A stretch of 64,000 bases of DNA from Streptomyces sp. CC228A. Its GTDB lineage: Bacteria > Actinomycetota > Actinomycetes > Streptomycetales > Streptomycetaceae. Every line of letters begins with the position of its first letter. Position 1 is the first letter of the stretch. The stretch spans positions 62,001 through 126,000 of the forward strand of contig NZ_JAJPUI010000001.1 of the NCBI RefSeq assembly GCF_021390935.1. Direction: 5' to 3'. Made by a program: the position numbers and the translations under genes. Below the pieces are notes generated by a model. It had not been told where the DNA came from, did not search any database, and was given only the letters and a program-made list of their open reading frames with translations. Positions 9,252 through 17,810 of this stretch are shown here, piece by piece.

Positions 9252-10477
9252 CGGCCCTCCCCGTCGCGGTGTCCGCGCGGACGGTGAGCGACCGCCAGCC
9301 CGGGAGCGCGGCCCGGCGGTCCACGCGCGCCGCCGCGACCCGCGGCCGGTGGGGGCGAGCGCCGCCAGCACGTCGTCGAGCTGCGCCCGGGCCAGCCGCG
9401 CCCCCGGGCAGGCGTGCGGCCCTGCGCCGAAGACCAGCTGGGCGATGCCCGGCGGCGCCGGCCGGTACGGATCGGGTTCGTCGCGGTGGGCGCCGACCGC
9501 GTGCCGTGCCACGAGGACGAGCCGGTCCCCGGCCCGTACGGGGCAGCCGGCGACGGTGGCGTCCGCCGCGGCCACCCGGGGCAGCACCGGTGAGGGGGCG
9601 GTGACCCGCAGCAGCTCGGTGACGAGCGCGGGGCGCAGCCGGTCGTCGGCGGCGGCGTCCCACAGGCCGGCGTCCGCGCAGCGGGCGACCGCGCGGGGCA
9701 GCGCGGCGACGGTCGTGCTCACGGCCGCGACGGCCAGCATGGACCGCAGTCCCCGCTGCTGCCCGCCGGGCGGCGGCCCGTCCTGTGCCGCCCGGCCGTC
9801 CAGGGGGTGCGCGGGGCAGGCGCCGGCCGTGCCGTGCGGGAGGTCCCCGTTCCGGGGCGGGTGGCGGTCGGGGCCTGCCTGGTCGAGCAGCCGCTCCAGC
9901 CGTGCGGCGGCTTCGGCGGCCGCCCGGGACGTGCCGGGCAGGCGCGGGCCGGGCAGATGGTCCCGTACGGCCGCGGCCGCGGCCTGCCCGGCGGCCTCGG
10001 CGAGTTCCACGGGGTCGCCGCGGCCGCCCAGGAGCGCGAGGACGGTGGAGCGGCCACCTCGCGGGCCAGCGGGACGAGGTCGACGCCGACGCCCGCCTCC
10101 AGCGGGGCGAGGCGCCGCTCCAGCACCTCCCGCCACACGGGCCGCAGCCGTTCCACGCCGGCGGCGCCGAGGTCCGCGGCGACACCGCGGCGGGCGTCCC
10201 GGTGGCCGGCGCCCTCCTGGTCGAAGAGCAGGCCGCCGGACGACAGCTCCCGTGCGGCGCCGCCCGTCGTTCCGCGGGCGGTGCGGTCGAGCGGCACGCG
10301 GGTGAGCACCTCCCGGAAGGCGTCGGTGCCGTGCACGAGGACGGTGCCGCCGATGCGGGTCACGGGCGTGCGGCGGGCCGCCGCGAGCAGCGCGAACAGC
10401 ACCGGGTGGGAGCGGGTGTGGACCCGCCGGTCCCGGAGGCGCCCGGCCGCGCGGCGGGGCTGGGTGGGCGTGGTCAT
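9248..10477 (-). CDS. cytochrome P450 (apparent compensating frameshifts)
   Basis: Exactly 410 codons from ATG (MTTPTQPRRAAGRL) to the TGA overlapping the epimerase start, the normal size of an actinobacterial P450, although the frame changes at about 10055 and again near 9330. Visible P450 features: LLFDQEGAGHRDARRG (C-helix region), I-helix-like AVAAVSTTVAAL, K-helix ELLRV (E-x-x-R) and heme loop VFGAGPHACPGARLAR with the cysteine ligand. The usual acid-Thr pair of the I-helix is replaced by S-T-T. Probably oxidises the lipid or beta-hydroxy product of the operon; substrate unknown. Confidence 0.8.
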
Positions 10478-10680
10478 CGGACGTGCACCTCGCGTTCGTC
10501 TGCGGGCAGGTACCGGCGGTCCCGGTACCAGAGGAGGGTGCGGCGGGCGCCCCGGGCCCGCACCCGCCGGAGGCCGGCGCGGACCACGAGGTGCTCGACC
10601 CGCACGACGGGGTCGCTGTGCTCGCGGGCCCGGTCGAGCAGTTCGACGTCGTCGGACGACTCCCGCAGCGGTCCCGTCAC
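10474..10680 (-). CDS. small 68-aa protein of unknown function
   Basis: GTG start overlaps the stop of the AMP ligase (GTGA), and its stop overlaps the P450 ATG (ATGA), so it is embedded in a translationally coupled operon. Sequence is highly charged (RESSDDVELLDRAREHSDP, ending ADEREVHVR) with a Trp-Tyr pair near the C-terminus and no signal or membrane segment. I do not recognise the family. It could be a small partner of the P450 or ligase, or the remnant of a longer gene. Confidence 0.6.
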   Translation of the reverse strand: MTGPLRESSDDVELLDRAREHSDPVVRVEHLVVRAGLRRVRARGARRTLLWYRDRRYLPADEREVHVR

Positions 10681-12150
10681 CGGCCGCTCCCGTCCAGGCG
10701 TGCGGCGGCCCAGCGGGCGGCGGCCGCCCGGTCGGGCTTCGACGAGCGGCCGGACAGCGGGATGTCGGCGAGCAGCACGGTGTCGGGCCGGGCCGTGCCC
10801 ATGCGGCGCAGCGGCGCGGCCAGGGCGTCCCGGACGCGGGCGGGGTCGGCGTCGCGGTGCGGTTGGACGACGGCGACGAGCCGCTCGTCGCCGTCGGCGG
10901 CGGGCACGCCGACGAGCAGGGCGAGGTCCACGCCCGGCACATGGAGTGACGGCTCGTACAGCCCCGGGTAGATGTTCTCGGCCCGCCGCAGCACCATGTC
11001 CTTGCAGCGGCCCTCCAGGACGATGCGGCCGCCGTCGAGGTGGGCCCGGTCGCCCGTGGCGACCCACGGGTCGGGGTCCTCGCCGAGGTACCGGTCGCGG
11101 GCCGCCGGCCCGGACAGCAGCAGTTCCCCCGTGGGGCCGGGCTTGGCCGTGACGCCGGGCAGCGGTGTGCCGACGAGGTCGCCGCCGCCGGTGAAGGCGG
11201 CCTTCTCGGCCTGTTCGACGGCGGCCGCGGGGAACAGCTCGGTCAGCGCGTACACGCCCCACGCCTCCTGGGCGCCCGCTTCCTTGACGCGGGTGAGCAG
11301 CGCGGCGCTCGCGGGGGCGGAGCCGGTCCACACGCGGCCCGTGAAGCGGGCTCGGGCGTCGAGGGCGGCCCGCAGCTGCGGCGGTGTCAGGTAGGTGGCC
11401 TGCGGGTCCAGGCGGTGCAGTTGGCGTGCGAGCGGGCGCGGGGACCGGGCGGGCAGCGCGACGGGGGCGCCGCTCGCGAGGGAGGGGACGAGGACGAAGA
11501 ACGTGCCGCCGAGCACGGGCCGGCCCTCGCGGGGGCGACCAGGCCGGTCACGGCGGCCATGCCCGCGGCGAGGAGGCCCGGGTGTGGACCACGGCACGGG
11601 GGCGGGACGTGGTGCCCGAGGTGAAGACGACGACCGCGTCGCCGTCCTCGTCGGCGGGCCGGGGCGGCACGCCGCCGGACGGGCCGTCGCCGAGGGCGGG
11701 GGCGCAGCCGGGCAGCCGCGGCCCGACGGTGGCGACGGGGCCGAGCGCGGCGAGGTCGGGCAGCGCGAGGCGGGCCCGGCGGGCGAGCGGCCGCGCCCAG
11801 CCGGCGGCGGCCTGCGCGGTGGCGTCCGCGAGGACGAGGCGCGGCGCGGCCAGGGCGAGCCGGGCCCGCAGCACGTCGGGGCCCGCGCCGGGGTCGAGGA
11901 CCGCGGCGCGCAGGCCGAGCCGGTGGGCGGCGAGCAGCACGGCGAGGGCGCGCGGGCCCGGCCGCACGGCGACGCCGGCGGTGTCGCCGCGCCGCAGTCC
12001 GCGGGCGTGCAGTCCGCGGGCGTAGCGGTCGGCGAGCGCGGCGAGGTCGCCGCGGGTGGCGCGGACCCGGACGGCGCCGGAGCGGGTGGTGCCGAGGATC
12101 GCCGGGCGGTGGGGGTCGCGGCGCAGGGCGTGGTCGAGGGCGTCCAGCAT
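10677..12150 (-). CDS. class I adenylate-forming enzyme, OleC-like AMP ligase (apparent frameshifts)
   Basis: ANL-superfamily motifs in order: A3-type FTSGTTSRPRAVVHT, Y-x-x-T-E (GVYALTE), TGD motif (VATGDRAHLDGG), hinge region (LEGRCKDMVLRRAENIYPG) and catalytic lysine SGRSSKPDR. About 490 aa. Frame shifts appear near 11585 and 11530, so N- and C-terminal parts read in different frames. ATG overlaps the glycosyltransferase stop. OleC-type enzymes use ATP to cyclise beta-hydroxy acids to beta-lactones; a conventional fatty-acid activation role is the alternative. Assignment rests on context with OleA- and OleD-like neighbours. Confidence 0.75.
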
Positions 12151-12890
12151 CAGCGGGGGTCCTCTCCCTGGCGGCCGGGTCCCTTGTCGAGGTACCAGCG
12201 GGCGGTGCCGACCACGCCGTAGGCGCGGAGCCTGCGGGTGGAGTTCTCCACGACCATGCCGGGCACGCGGACGATCGCCGCCGTGTGGCGCCGGACCCGG
12301 TTGAGGAACAGCCGGTCCGTGGGCGAGGGCCGGCGGGGCATCCCGCCGACGGCTTCGTACAGTGCGGCGGTGACGGCCATGTTGTTGCCGGCGTGCATGC
12401 GGTACGGGGTGAGGTAGCCGTGGCGGCGCCGGTGCGCGGGGCGGATGCGGCCGAAGAACGCGGCCGTGCCGACCATGGCGCGGAACGCGGCGCGGGCCAG
12501 GGGCCCGTTCTCGTCGCGGCGGGCCGTGATCCGGCCGCAGGCGAGGCCGGCGCCCGCGGTCAGCGCGGCCCGGGCGGCGGCGGTCCAGCCGGGGTGCGGC
12601 AGGCAGTCGGCGTCGGTGCGGGCGAGCAGGCGGGCGCCCTGCCCGATGGCGTGGCGGAACCCGGTGTCCACGGCGCAGCCGACGCCCTTCTCCGGTTCCC
12701 GCAGGACGTGTACGGGGAACGGCGCGCGGGCGGCGAACCGCTCGGCGATCCGGGCGGTGCCGTCGGTGGAGGCGTTGTCCACGACGACGAGGGTGAAGTC
12801 GCGGTCGTGCTGGGCGGCGAGCGCGTCGAGCGTGCCGCCGAGCCGTGCGGCTTCCTGGTGGGCGGGCACGATCACCCACAGCGCGGTCAT
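12150..12890 (-). CDS. family 2 glycosyltransferase
   Basis: 246 aa. Begins MTALWVIVPAHQEAARLGGT, a GT-A nucleotide-binding strand, followed by VVDNASTDGTARIAERF and the metal-binding RTDADCLPHPGW (DxD-like). Resembles GT2 enzymes that use an activated sugar donor; no membrane helices are seen. Its ATG overlaps the stop of the ketosynthase fragment (ATGA) and its stop overlaps the AMP-ligase start. Probably decorates the product or lipid carrier of this operon; donor and acceptor unknown. Confidence 0.8.
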   Translation of the reverse strand: MTALWVIVPAHQEAARLGGTLDALAAQHDRDFTLVVVDNASTDGTARIAERFAARAPFPVHVLREPEKGVGCAVDTGFRHAIGQGARLLARTDADCLPHPGWTAAARAALTAGAGLACGRITARRDENGPLARAAFRAMVGTAAFFGRIRPAHRRRHGYLTPYRMHAGNNMAVTAALYEAVGGMPRRPSPTDRLFLNRVRRHTAAIVRVPGMVVENSTRRLRAYGVVGTARWYLDKGPGRQGEDPR

Positions 12891-13567
12891 GCGTGCTCCC
12901 AGACCATCGTCATGATGCTGATCCCGCCGCCGAGCCCGACGAACAGCAGCTTGTCGCCGGGGCGCAGCCCGTCGTGGACCCGGTCGAGCTGGACGCCGAG
13001 GCTGGCGCTGGCGACGTTGCCGAGCTCGGGCACGGTGACCACGAGGCGGTCCTCGGGCACGCCGGTCATCTCGGCGAACCGCTCCAGGTAGGGCACGGTG
13101 ACCTGGTGGACCAGGACGTGCCGGAAGTCGGTCCAGTCCAGGCCGGTGCGGGTGCGCATCCGGTCGAGCACGGAGGTCCCGACCTTCTCGAACACCTCGC
13201 GCAGTTCCTTGCCGTCGCCGCGGAAGTACGTGTGCTCGTCGCCGCGCGGGTGGCGCGAGCCGCCGCCGAAGATGCCGCCGACGCCCCAGTGCTCGGAGTG
13301 CGTGGAGGTGTCGACGTCGAGGATGCCGCCGCGTTCCACGGCCTGGAGGACGACGGCGGCGCCCGCGTCGCCGAAGGTGTAGCCGGCGAAGCCGTCGCGG
13401 AACTGGTCGAGGTCGGCGGGCCGGCGGCGCACGGCCCTGCTGGGGGTCTCGCCGGTGACGACGAGGGCGCGGTGTGCGCGGCCCGCGAGGATCATGGTGC
13501 GGGCGAGGTCGATGCCGTTGACGAAGCTGTTGCACGCGTTGGTCACCGCCAAATCTCGCTCGCACAC
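12887..13567 (-). pseudogene. 3' part of split OleA-like 3-oxoacyl-ACP synthase III
   Basis: C-terminal two thirds of a KAS III/OleA-type thiolase-fold enzyme, with the catalytic triad: Cys in VTNACNSFVNGI, His in VLVHQVTVP, Asn in VPELGNVASAS. The chromosomal gene part ends at 13,543; upstream codons come from the integrated element, which by chance supplies an ATG at 13,567 (MCERDLAV). The 5' part is at 20,527-20,898. Joining the parts at CAC gives one 342-aa frame, the usual family length. The fragment alone lacks the N-terminal half of the fold and is unlikely to be active. Not a decayed gene: it is interrupted. Confidence 0.9.
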
Positions 13568-13575
13568 TCTTCTGT
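13520..13575. other. attL
   Basis: Left junction. Ketosynthase sequence reads to GCGTTGGTCAC and element sequence continues CGCCAAATCTCGC. The CAC at 13,544-13,546 is the only sequence shared with the right junction. Short overlap and lack of long direct repeats are as expected for a large serine integrase. Confidence 0.85.
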
Positions 13576-13580
13576 GAAAC

Positions 13581-13616
13581 GGCCCTGAACCGGTGATGGG
13601 ACACCAGCTCAGGGCC
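13581..13616. terminator. hairpin just inside the left end
   Basis: GGCCCTGA (13581-13588) pairs with TCAGGGCC (13609-13616), and a shorter inner GGTG/CACC pairing lies in the loop. It lies between attL and the integrase and may insulate the element from flanking transcription. Confidence 0.5.
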
Positions 13617-13650
13617 TTGATCCCCAGCTCAGAGAGGTGAGTGAGGAACC

Positions 13651-15132
13651 ATGCGCCAGGCTACAGGCCGCTCCACTACTGAGGCAGCGCTGACCGCCGG
13701 GCCAGTAGCGGGGCGACCGCTTCGCGCTGTGATCTACGCCCGCGTGTCGTACGACCCTCGCCAGCAGTTGCGTTCCGTATCCCAGCAGATCGACGAGTGC
13801 ACCGCCGAGTGTGAGCGGCGCGGCTGGACCCTCGCGGAAGTCTTCAAGGACAACGCCCGTTCCGCGTCCCGGTACGCGACCAAGGAACGCCCGCAGTACG
13901 ACGCGCTGATCAAGTTCTTGGAGCAGGGTCGCGCCGATGTTCTCGTGACATGGGAGTCATCGCGCGCTCAGCGTGATCTGGAGGCGTACGTCAAGCTGCG
14001 GCGTGTCGCGGAGGACAACGGGGTTCAGTGGTCGTACAAGGGCCGCTTGTACGACCTGACGCGAACCGACGACCGGTTCACCACGGGCCTTGACGCCTTG
14101 CTGGACGAGCGCGAATCGAGCATGACCCGGGATCGGATCATGAGGGACAAGCGCAACCACGCCAAGAAGGGTGGGCCGCACGGCCGCCTGCTTTTCGGCT
14201 ACGTGCGGGAGTACGACCCCAAGACCGGAGCGTTCGCACGACAGATTCCACACCCGGAGCAAGCAGCGGTGGTCCGGGAAGCCGCTAGGCGGGTGGCGGC
14301 GGGAGAATCGCTGCGGACCATCGCCGTGGACTTCAACCGACGCAAGATCACAACTGGGTGGGGCAAGGCGTGGCAAACCAGTGGCATCAGCCGCATGGTC
14401 ACCAACCCTGGCTACATCGGCCAGCGCGTGCATCAGGGGAAGGTCATCGGCAAGGCGTGCTGGCCGCGTCTGCTGGATGACGCGACGTTCTACACCTGCG
14501 TACAGCGCTTGTCCCGCCCGGGGCGCTCGTACCACAGGGACGGGCGGACGCGTCACCTTCTCACAGGCATCGTTCGTTGCGGCGTGTGCGGAGGCCCTAT
14601 GGCGTTCATCAATGGCGCAGTAGGGCGCGCGTCATACGCCTGCCGGGGCACAAGGGAAAGTCTCTCCTCGAAGTGCACCGTGGTCCGTCAGGAACGGTTG
14701 GACGACTACATCGAAAGGCTCGTGATCGAACGGCTGTCGAGCCCGGACGCCGCCGACCTGATCGCGAACGACACCACGGCCGCAGACGTGCAACGCGCCC
14801 TGGAAGAGGCGGCCGAGAAGCGGGCCCGGCTGGATGAGTTCTATGACACCGCCGCCACAGGGAAACTCAGCGCATCGGCTCTCGCCCGGATCGAAGCTCG
14901 CTTGCTGCCAGAGATCGAAGCAGCAGAGAAGCGAGCCTACGAGCTGCGCGTCCCCGCCGTCCTGCGTGACGTTGTGCGTCCGGACATCGCTGTTGTGTGG
15001 CCAACGCTTCATCTCGATCGGCGACGCGATGTCGTCCGCACTCTGCTGAACATCACGCTTCTGCCGCACCAACCCGGCAGTCGGGTAGACGTGTCGAAGC
15101 GCGTCGAAGTTGAGTGGAAGCACGACCTGTAG
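13651..15132 (+). CDS. large serine integrase (site-specific recombinase)
   Basis: 493 aa. Resolvase catalytic domain with nucleophile Ser33 (YARVSYDPRQQLRSVSQQ) and conserved Arg/Asp-rich strands (FKDNARSASRYA), long helix, recombinase domain (GGPHGRLLFGYV to SGISRMVTNPGYIG), zinc ribbon (GIVRCGVCGG and a second Cys pair near SYACRG and SSKCTV) with the inserted coiled coil (residues ~370-430, ALEEAAEKRARL, PEIEAAEKRAYEL). This layout is that of phiC31/Bxb1-type integrases that join attP to attB without host factors. It reads inward from attL, 100 bp from the junction. In the excised circle its upstream region is the right end of the element, so its promoter would lie at 20,284-20,527 or 13,544-13,650. 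No recombination directionality factor is recognisable. Confidence 0.95.
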   Translation: MRQATGRSTTEAALTAGPVAGRPLRAVIYARVSYDPRQQLRSVSQQIDECTAECERRGWTLAEVFKDNARSASRYATKERPQYDALIKFLEQGRADVLVTWESSRAQRDLEAYVKLRRVAEDNGVQWSYKGRLYDLTRTDDRFTTGLDALLDERESSMTRDRIMRDKRNHAKKGGPHGRLLFGYVREYDPKTGAFARQIPHPEQAAVVREAARRVAAGESLRTIAVDFNRRKITTGWGKAWQTSGISRMVTNPGYIGQRVHQGKVIGKACWPRLLDDATFYTCVQRLSRPGRSYHRDGRTRHLLTGIVRCGVCGGPMAFINGAVGRASYACRGTRESLSSKCTVVRQERLDDYIERLVIERLSSPDAADLIANDTTAADVQRALEEAAEKRARLDEFYDTAATGKLSASALARIEARLLPEIEAAEKRAYELRVPAVLRDVVRPDIAVVWPTLHLDRRRDVVRTLLNITLLPHQPGSRVDVSKRVEVEWKHDL

Positions 15133-15152
15133 AGCAATCCCGTTGCCTGAAG

Positions 15153-15185
15153 CGGCCCCCGACCACGCTCCGTGGTCCGGGGCCG
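15153..15185 (+). terminator. terminator after integrase
   Basis: Hairpin with a 14-bp stem (one mismatch: CGGCCCC-x-GACCAC against its complement) and loop GCTCC, followed by TTTCG, 20 bp after the integrase stop. Confidence 0.85.
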
Positions 15186-15219
15186 TTTCGCGTGCCGGAA
15201 CCTATGGAGGTGACGCCCC

Positions 15220-15465
15220 GTGGCGACCGACCCCAGCACTCCTCCCCCCGCTGCGCCGGGCCCCGAGCCGGACGGCTACCGGGCACGCATCCGCGCCCTG
15301 GTGGACGCCGCGCCGCCGCTCAGCCCGCGCCAGCGGGAGCGGCTACGCCTCATCCTCGGGGGTGTGCTCGGCCGCCGGGCCGATGAGCCGCCCGCACCCC
15401 GCCGTACGCCCCACAAGCGCAGTCCGGTCCACCCGGACCCGCCAGTGGGTGGCGACGCCGCGTGA
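15220..15465 (+). CDS. 81-aa hypothetical protein of actinobacterial mobile elements
   Basis: GTG start preceded by GGAGG. N-terminus proline-rich, then RIRALVDAAPPLSPRQRERL, a short helix-turn-like segment (LILGGVLGRR), and a basic proline-rich tail. I recall similar small proteins next to integrases in Streptomyces mobile elements, but the function is unknown. Stop overlaps the following GTG by one codon position (GTGA). Confidence 0.7.
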   Translation: MATDPSTPPPAAPGPEPDGYRARIRALVDAAPPLSPRQRERLRLILGGVLGRRADEPPAPRRTPHKRSPVHPDPPVGGDAA

Positions 15466-15524
15466 CCGCGTCAGCCGACGCTGTACAGGCCCCCGTGCGG
15501 TTGCACTACGTCTGCCCCCGCTGA
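15462..15524 (+). pseudogene. 20-codon ORF, possible truncated zinc-ribbon protein
   Basis: Starts GTG inside the stop of the previous gene (GTGA) and reads VTASADAVQAPVRLHYVCPR before TGA. The stop falls where the second Cys of a CPxC knuckle would be expected, and the frame continues HARTVTRPTRRRACG. This suggests a nonsense change in a small zinc-ribbon gene, but the evidence is slight. Confidence 0.3.
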
Positions 15525-15859
15525 CATGCGCGCACCGTGACCCGCCCCACCCGCCGCCGGGCGTGTGGTCAGCAGGTACGCGGAGCGCGACCGGCAACGC
15601 GCCGCCGTCGACTCCGCGCCGGACGCCACCCCGCCGGCCACTCCCTGCCAGCTGCGCGCCGGCGGGTCGGGGAGGTGTGTCGACCTGGCCCCCGTACTCG
15701 ACGGGACCTACACCCCCCGCACCGCGCATGGACCGCAGGGACGACTGCCGCGCCCGGTCGTGTCTCGGGACGCAGCCACGTCCTCCGGCGCCCTCTCCAA
15801 GCCTCCCAGTGGCCAACCGGCCGCCGGGAGCAAGCCCCCGCCGATAGAGAAGAGCACAC
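15525..15859 (+). other. 335-bp spacer without a clear gene
   Basis: One frame beginning near 15,565 (VSRYAERDRQRAAVDSAPD) has no ribosome site and a low-complexity composition. I do not call it. The last part holds the weak GAGAAGAG ribosome site of the next gene, and the spacer probably contains that gene's promoter. Confidence 0.4.
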
Positions 15860-16654
15860 ATGGAACAGATCAAGAGCGAGATCGACACCATCATGGCCGG
15901 AGTGATCAAGGCCATTGCCGCTCACGAAACCGACCACCCAACCGGCCGCCTGCCCGCGACCGGCCGCACGCAGATCGCCACCGCGCTCAAGACCGTCCGT
16001 TCCTACGACACCCTTCTCAACTTCGCGCACAACGAGATGGAGAAGCTGCGCCTGAACGACACCCTCTACCCCGAGGGTCGCAAGCGCATGATGCAGGACC
16101 TCCTCACCGACGCCGAGCAGAAGACCGCCGACAAGCACCGCACCGCCGACAACAACATCACCGTGGCCCGCGCCTCGTTCATCACCAACGCGTTCCCCAC
16201 CCTTACCCGCAACCGCGAGATGATCGCCCGGGAGGACGCCCGCATGATCCTCGACGGCAGCAACGACCCACAAAGCACCCTCATCCACCTCGCCCAGCGC
16301 CAAGATGACGTCGGCGCCCTGGTCGTCACGGCGTGGGGAGCCGACTACCTCTACTCCCGGGGGTGCGACGACCGCGACGTCAAGAACGCCCAGAAGGCCA
16401 TCATCGCGATGGCCGTGGCCGGTGCCGCCGAGCAGGACACCGACCCCCACCGATTGGCAGCCGCCCAGGGCGTGAAGGCCGCCGAGTCGGCCAAGGGGCT
16501 CAACGACGCGGCGGCATCCGCCACCCGAGGAATCCTCGCCAGCATGCGCGACTACTACGGCGTGCCCCGCGAGGAGAACCCCGTCCCGCGCGATCCCCGC
16601 CGCCCCGCCGCCCCGACCGTGCTCGGGGAAGACATCGAGCCGTTCACGGTCTGA
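15860..16654 (+). CDS. 264-aa helical protein of unknown function
   Basis: Starts MEQIKSEIDTIMAGVIKAI. Mostly charged amphipathic helix (for example FAHNEMEKLRLNDTLYPEG and LLTDAEQKTADKH), no membrane or signal segment, and a Pro-rich C-terminal tail ending GEDIEPFTV. Codon use is less extreme than that of chromosomal neighbours. It is the largest cargo protein and the first gene of the rightward group that contains the TerS-like gene. I do not recognise the family. A packaging, scaffold or replication-accessory role would fit its position, but nothing in the sequence proves one. Confidence 0.85.
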   Translation: MEQIKSEIDTIMAGVIKAIAAHETDHPTGRLPATGRTQIATALKTVRSYDTLLNFAHNEMEKLRLNDTLYPEGRKRMMQDLLTDAEQKTADKHRTADNNITVARASFITNAFPTLTRNREMIAREDARMILDGSNDPQSTLIHLAQRQDDVGALVVTAWGADYLYSRGCDDRDVKNAQKAIIAMAVAGAAEQDTDPHRLAAAQGVKAAESAKGLNDAAASATRGILASMRDYYGVPREENPVPRDPRRPAAPTVLGEDIEPFTV

Positions 16655-16727
16655 CCTCACCGCCGAAGGCCGCGCCGTACAGCTCGATGCTCGTACGGCG
16701 CGGCCCGCACCGACCTGCGAGGGAAAC

Positions 16728-16943
16728 ATGACCGACGACGAGTTCACCGTGTGGCTCGACGCGTTCGACCCGCGCGACCGCAACCGCTGGAAGCACCACT
16801 ACGAACCGCTGCGCCAGGCACACGCCGCCGTCGTTCGCGCCCGCCAGGCAGGAGACGACGCACAGCTACAGGCAGCACTGCGCGCCCGCAGCGTCCTGCA
16901 CACACGGCTGGATGTAGCCCAGCGCACCGCTCACCGACCGTGA
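16728..16943 (+). CDS. 71-aa hypothetical protein
   Basis: MTDDEFTVWLDAFDPRDRNR, then a helical segment (YEPLRQAHAAVVRARQAGDD). Small, soluble and charged, preceded by GAGGGAAAC. Part of the rightward group of the element; role unknown. The ~110-bp gap after it contains G- and C-runs able to pair around GGGGGTAACCCCC. Confidence 0.75.
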   Translation: MTDDEFTVWLDAFDPRDRNRWKHHYEPLRQAHAAVVRARQAGDDAQLQAALRARSVLHTRLDVAQRTAHRP

Positions 16944-17052
16944 ACCCACCCCAGGGGGTAACCCCCAAGGGGTAGGGGGGCGACGACGCGGAGGAGGGCT
17001 CCGGGCGATCGGTCGACCAATCAACCCCAACACCAGCCACGGAGGGTGAGCT

Positions 17053-17427
17053 ATGCCCGCACCACGGGACCCGTCGAAGCCGTACAGCCGCGCCCACCGG
17101 GGGCAGGGCCGCGCCGCCCTGGTGAGCCTGCCTGCCCAGGGGTGCACGCTGCCCGTGCCGGAGATGCCTGCCGGGCGGGAGTGGACGGACGCGGACCGGG
17201 CCCGGTGGGAGGAGTTGTGGCAGTCCCCGCAGGCGACGCAGTGGGACGACACGGCGCGGGGCACGGTCGCCGTACTGATCGTGTACGAAGCTGCGATTCT
17301 CGCGGGAGAGGCGTCCGCGTGGCAGGCGCAGGAGGCCCGGCACGCGGGTGAGGCGCTGGGGCTCACCCCGCGCGCCATGACCCAGCTCGGGTGGCGCATC
17401 GTCGACGACGCGGGGGCAGGCTCGTGA
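17053..17427 (+). CDS. phage terminase small-subunit-like protein
   Basis: 124 aa with a good ribosome site (GGAGGGTGAG). N-terminal basic MPAPRDPSKPYSRAHRG, then LPVPEMPAGREWTDADRARW, EELWQSPQATQWDDTAR and a helical tail (EALGLTPRAMTQLGWRIV). The W-x(7)-W-x(2)-L-x(2)-S/P-Q-A pattern followed by LIVYEAAIL resembles actinophage P27-like small terminase subunits, from memory of the family. In phages these recognise pac/cos DNA and recruit the large subunit. No large terminase or capsid gene is in the element, so it could redirect a helper phage's packaging. Assignment is moderate. Confidence 0.6.
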   Translation: MPAPRDPSKPYSRAHRGQGRAALVSLPAQGCTLPVPEMPAGREWTDADRARWEELWQSPQATQWDDTARGTVAVLIVYEAAILAGEASAWQAQEARHAGEALGLTPRAMTQLGWRIVDDAGAGS

Positions 17428-17657
17428 CAACGCCCCGCCGGGCGGCCCGCGCCGCCCGCAGCGTGCGGGCCGCCGAGACTCCCGCGCCGCCGCCGCGTGC
17501 CGAACCGGTGTGGCGGGGGAAGCTCAGCAAGGCGGAGCGGGACTGGCCGAACGGGGGACCGCTCGGGATGCCCGCAGAGTTCATGGTCGTCTACGCGTCG
17601 TGGCGCCGTTGGCGGCGGGCGGTGACCGCGTGGCGGGCAGGGTCGGCCGACGAGTAG
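17424..17657 (+). CDS. 77-aa basic protein, coupled to the TerS-like gene
   Basis: GTG start overlaps the previous stop (GTGA). Basic N-terminus (TPRRAARAARSVRAAE), then VWRGKLSKAERDWPNGGPLG and a Trp/Arg-rich helix (YASWRRWRRAVTAWRAG). Unknown family. Tight coupling suggests it works with the TerS-like protein. Last gene of the rightward group. Confidence 0.7.
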   Translation: MTTPRRAARAARSVRAAETPAPPPRAEPVWRGKLSKAERDWPNGGPLGMPAEFMVVYASWRRWRRAVTAWRAGSADE

Positions 17658-17672
17658 ACGCGGGCAGCACAA

Positions 17673-17699
17673 GGCCCCCGGGAGGGATTCCCGGGGGCC
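17673..17699. terminator. bidirectional terminator between convergent halves of the element
   Basis: Perfect 11-bp stem GGCCCCCGGGA / TCCCGGGGGCC with a 5-nt loop, 16 bp after the rightward group and before the end of the leftward group. Confidence 0.85.
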
Positions 17700-17810
17700 G
17701 TTGGGTGCCTCCCGCGCCTGGCCGGGGGCCATGGACGCCGGGCGCGGGAGGCTGTCAGGGGCCGCCCGCCCCGCCCGCCTGGGGGAAGGGAAGCGGGACG
17801 GGCGGCCGGT

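Noticed and set aside
15565..16308. 247-codon frame overlapping the 264-aa gene
   Set aside because: Its second half is the out-of-frame shadow of the 264-aa gene, and its first half lacks a ribosome site.
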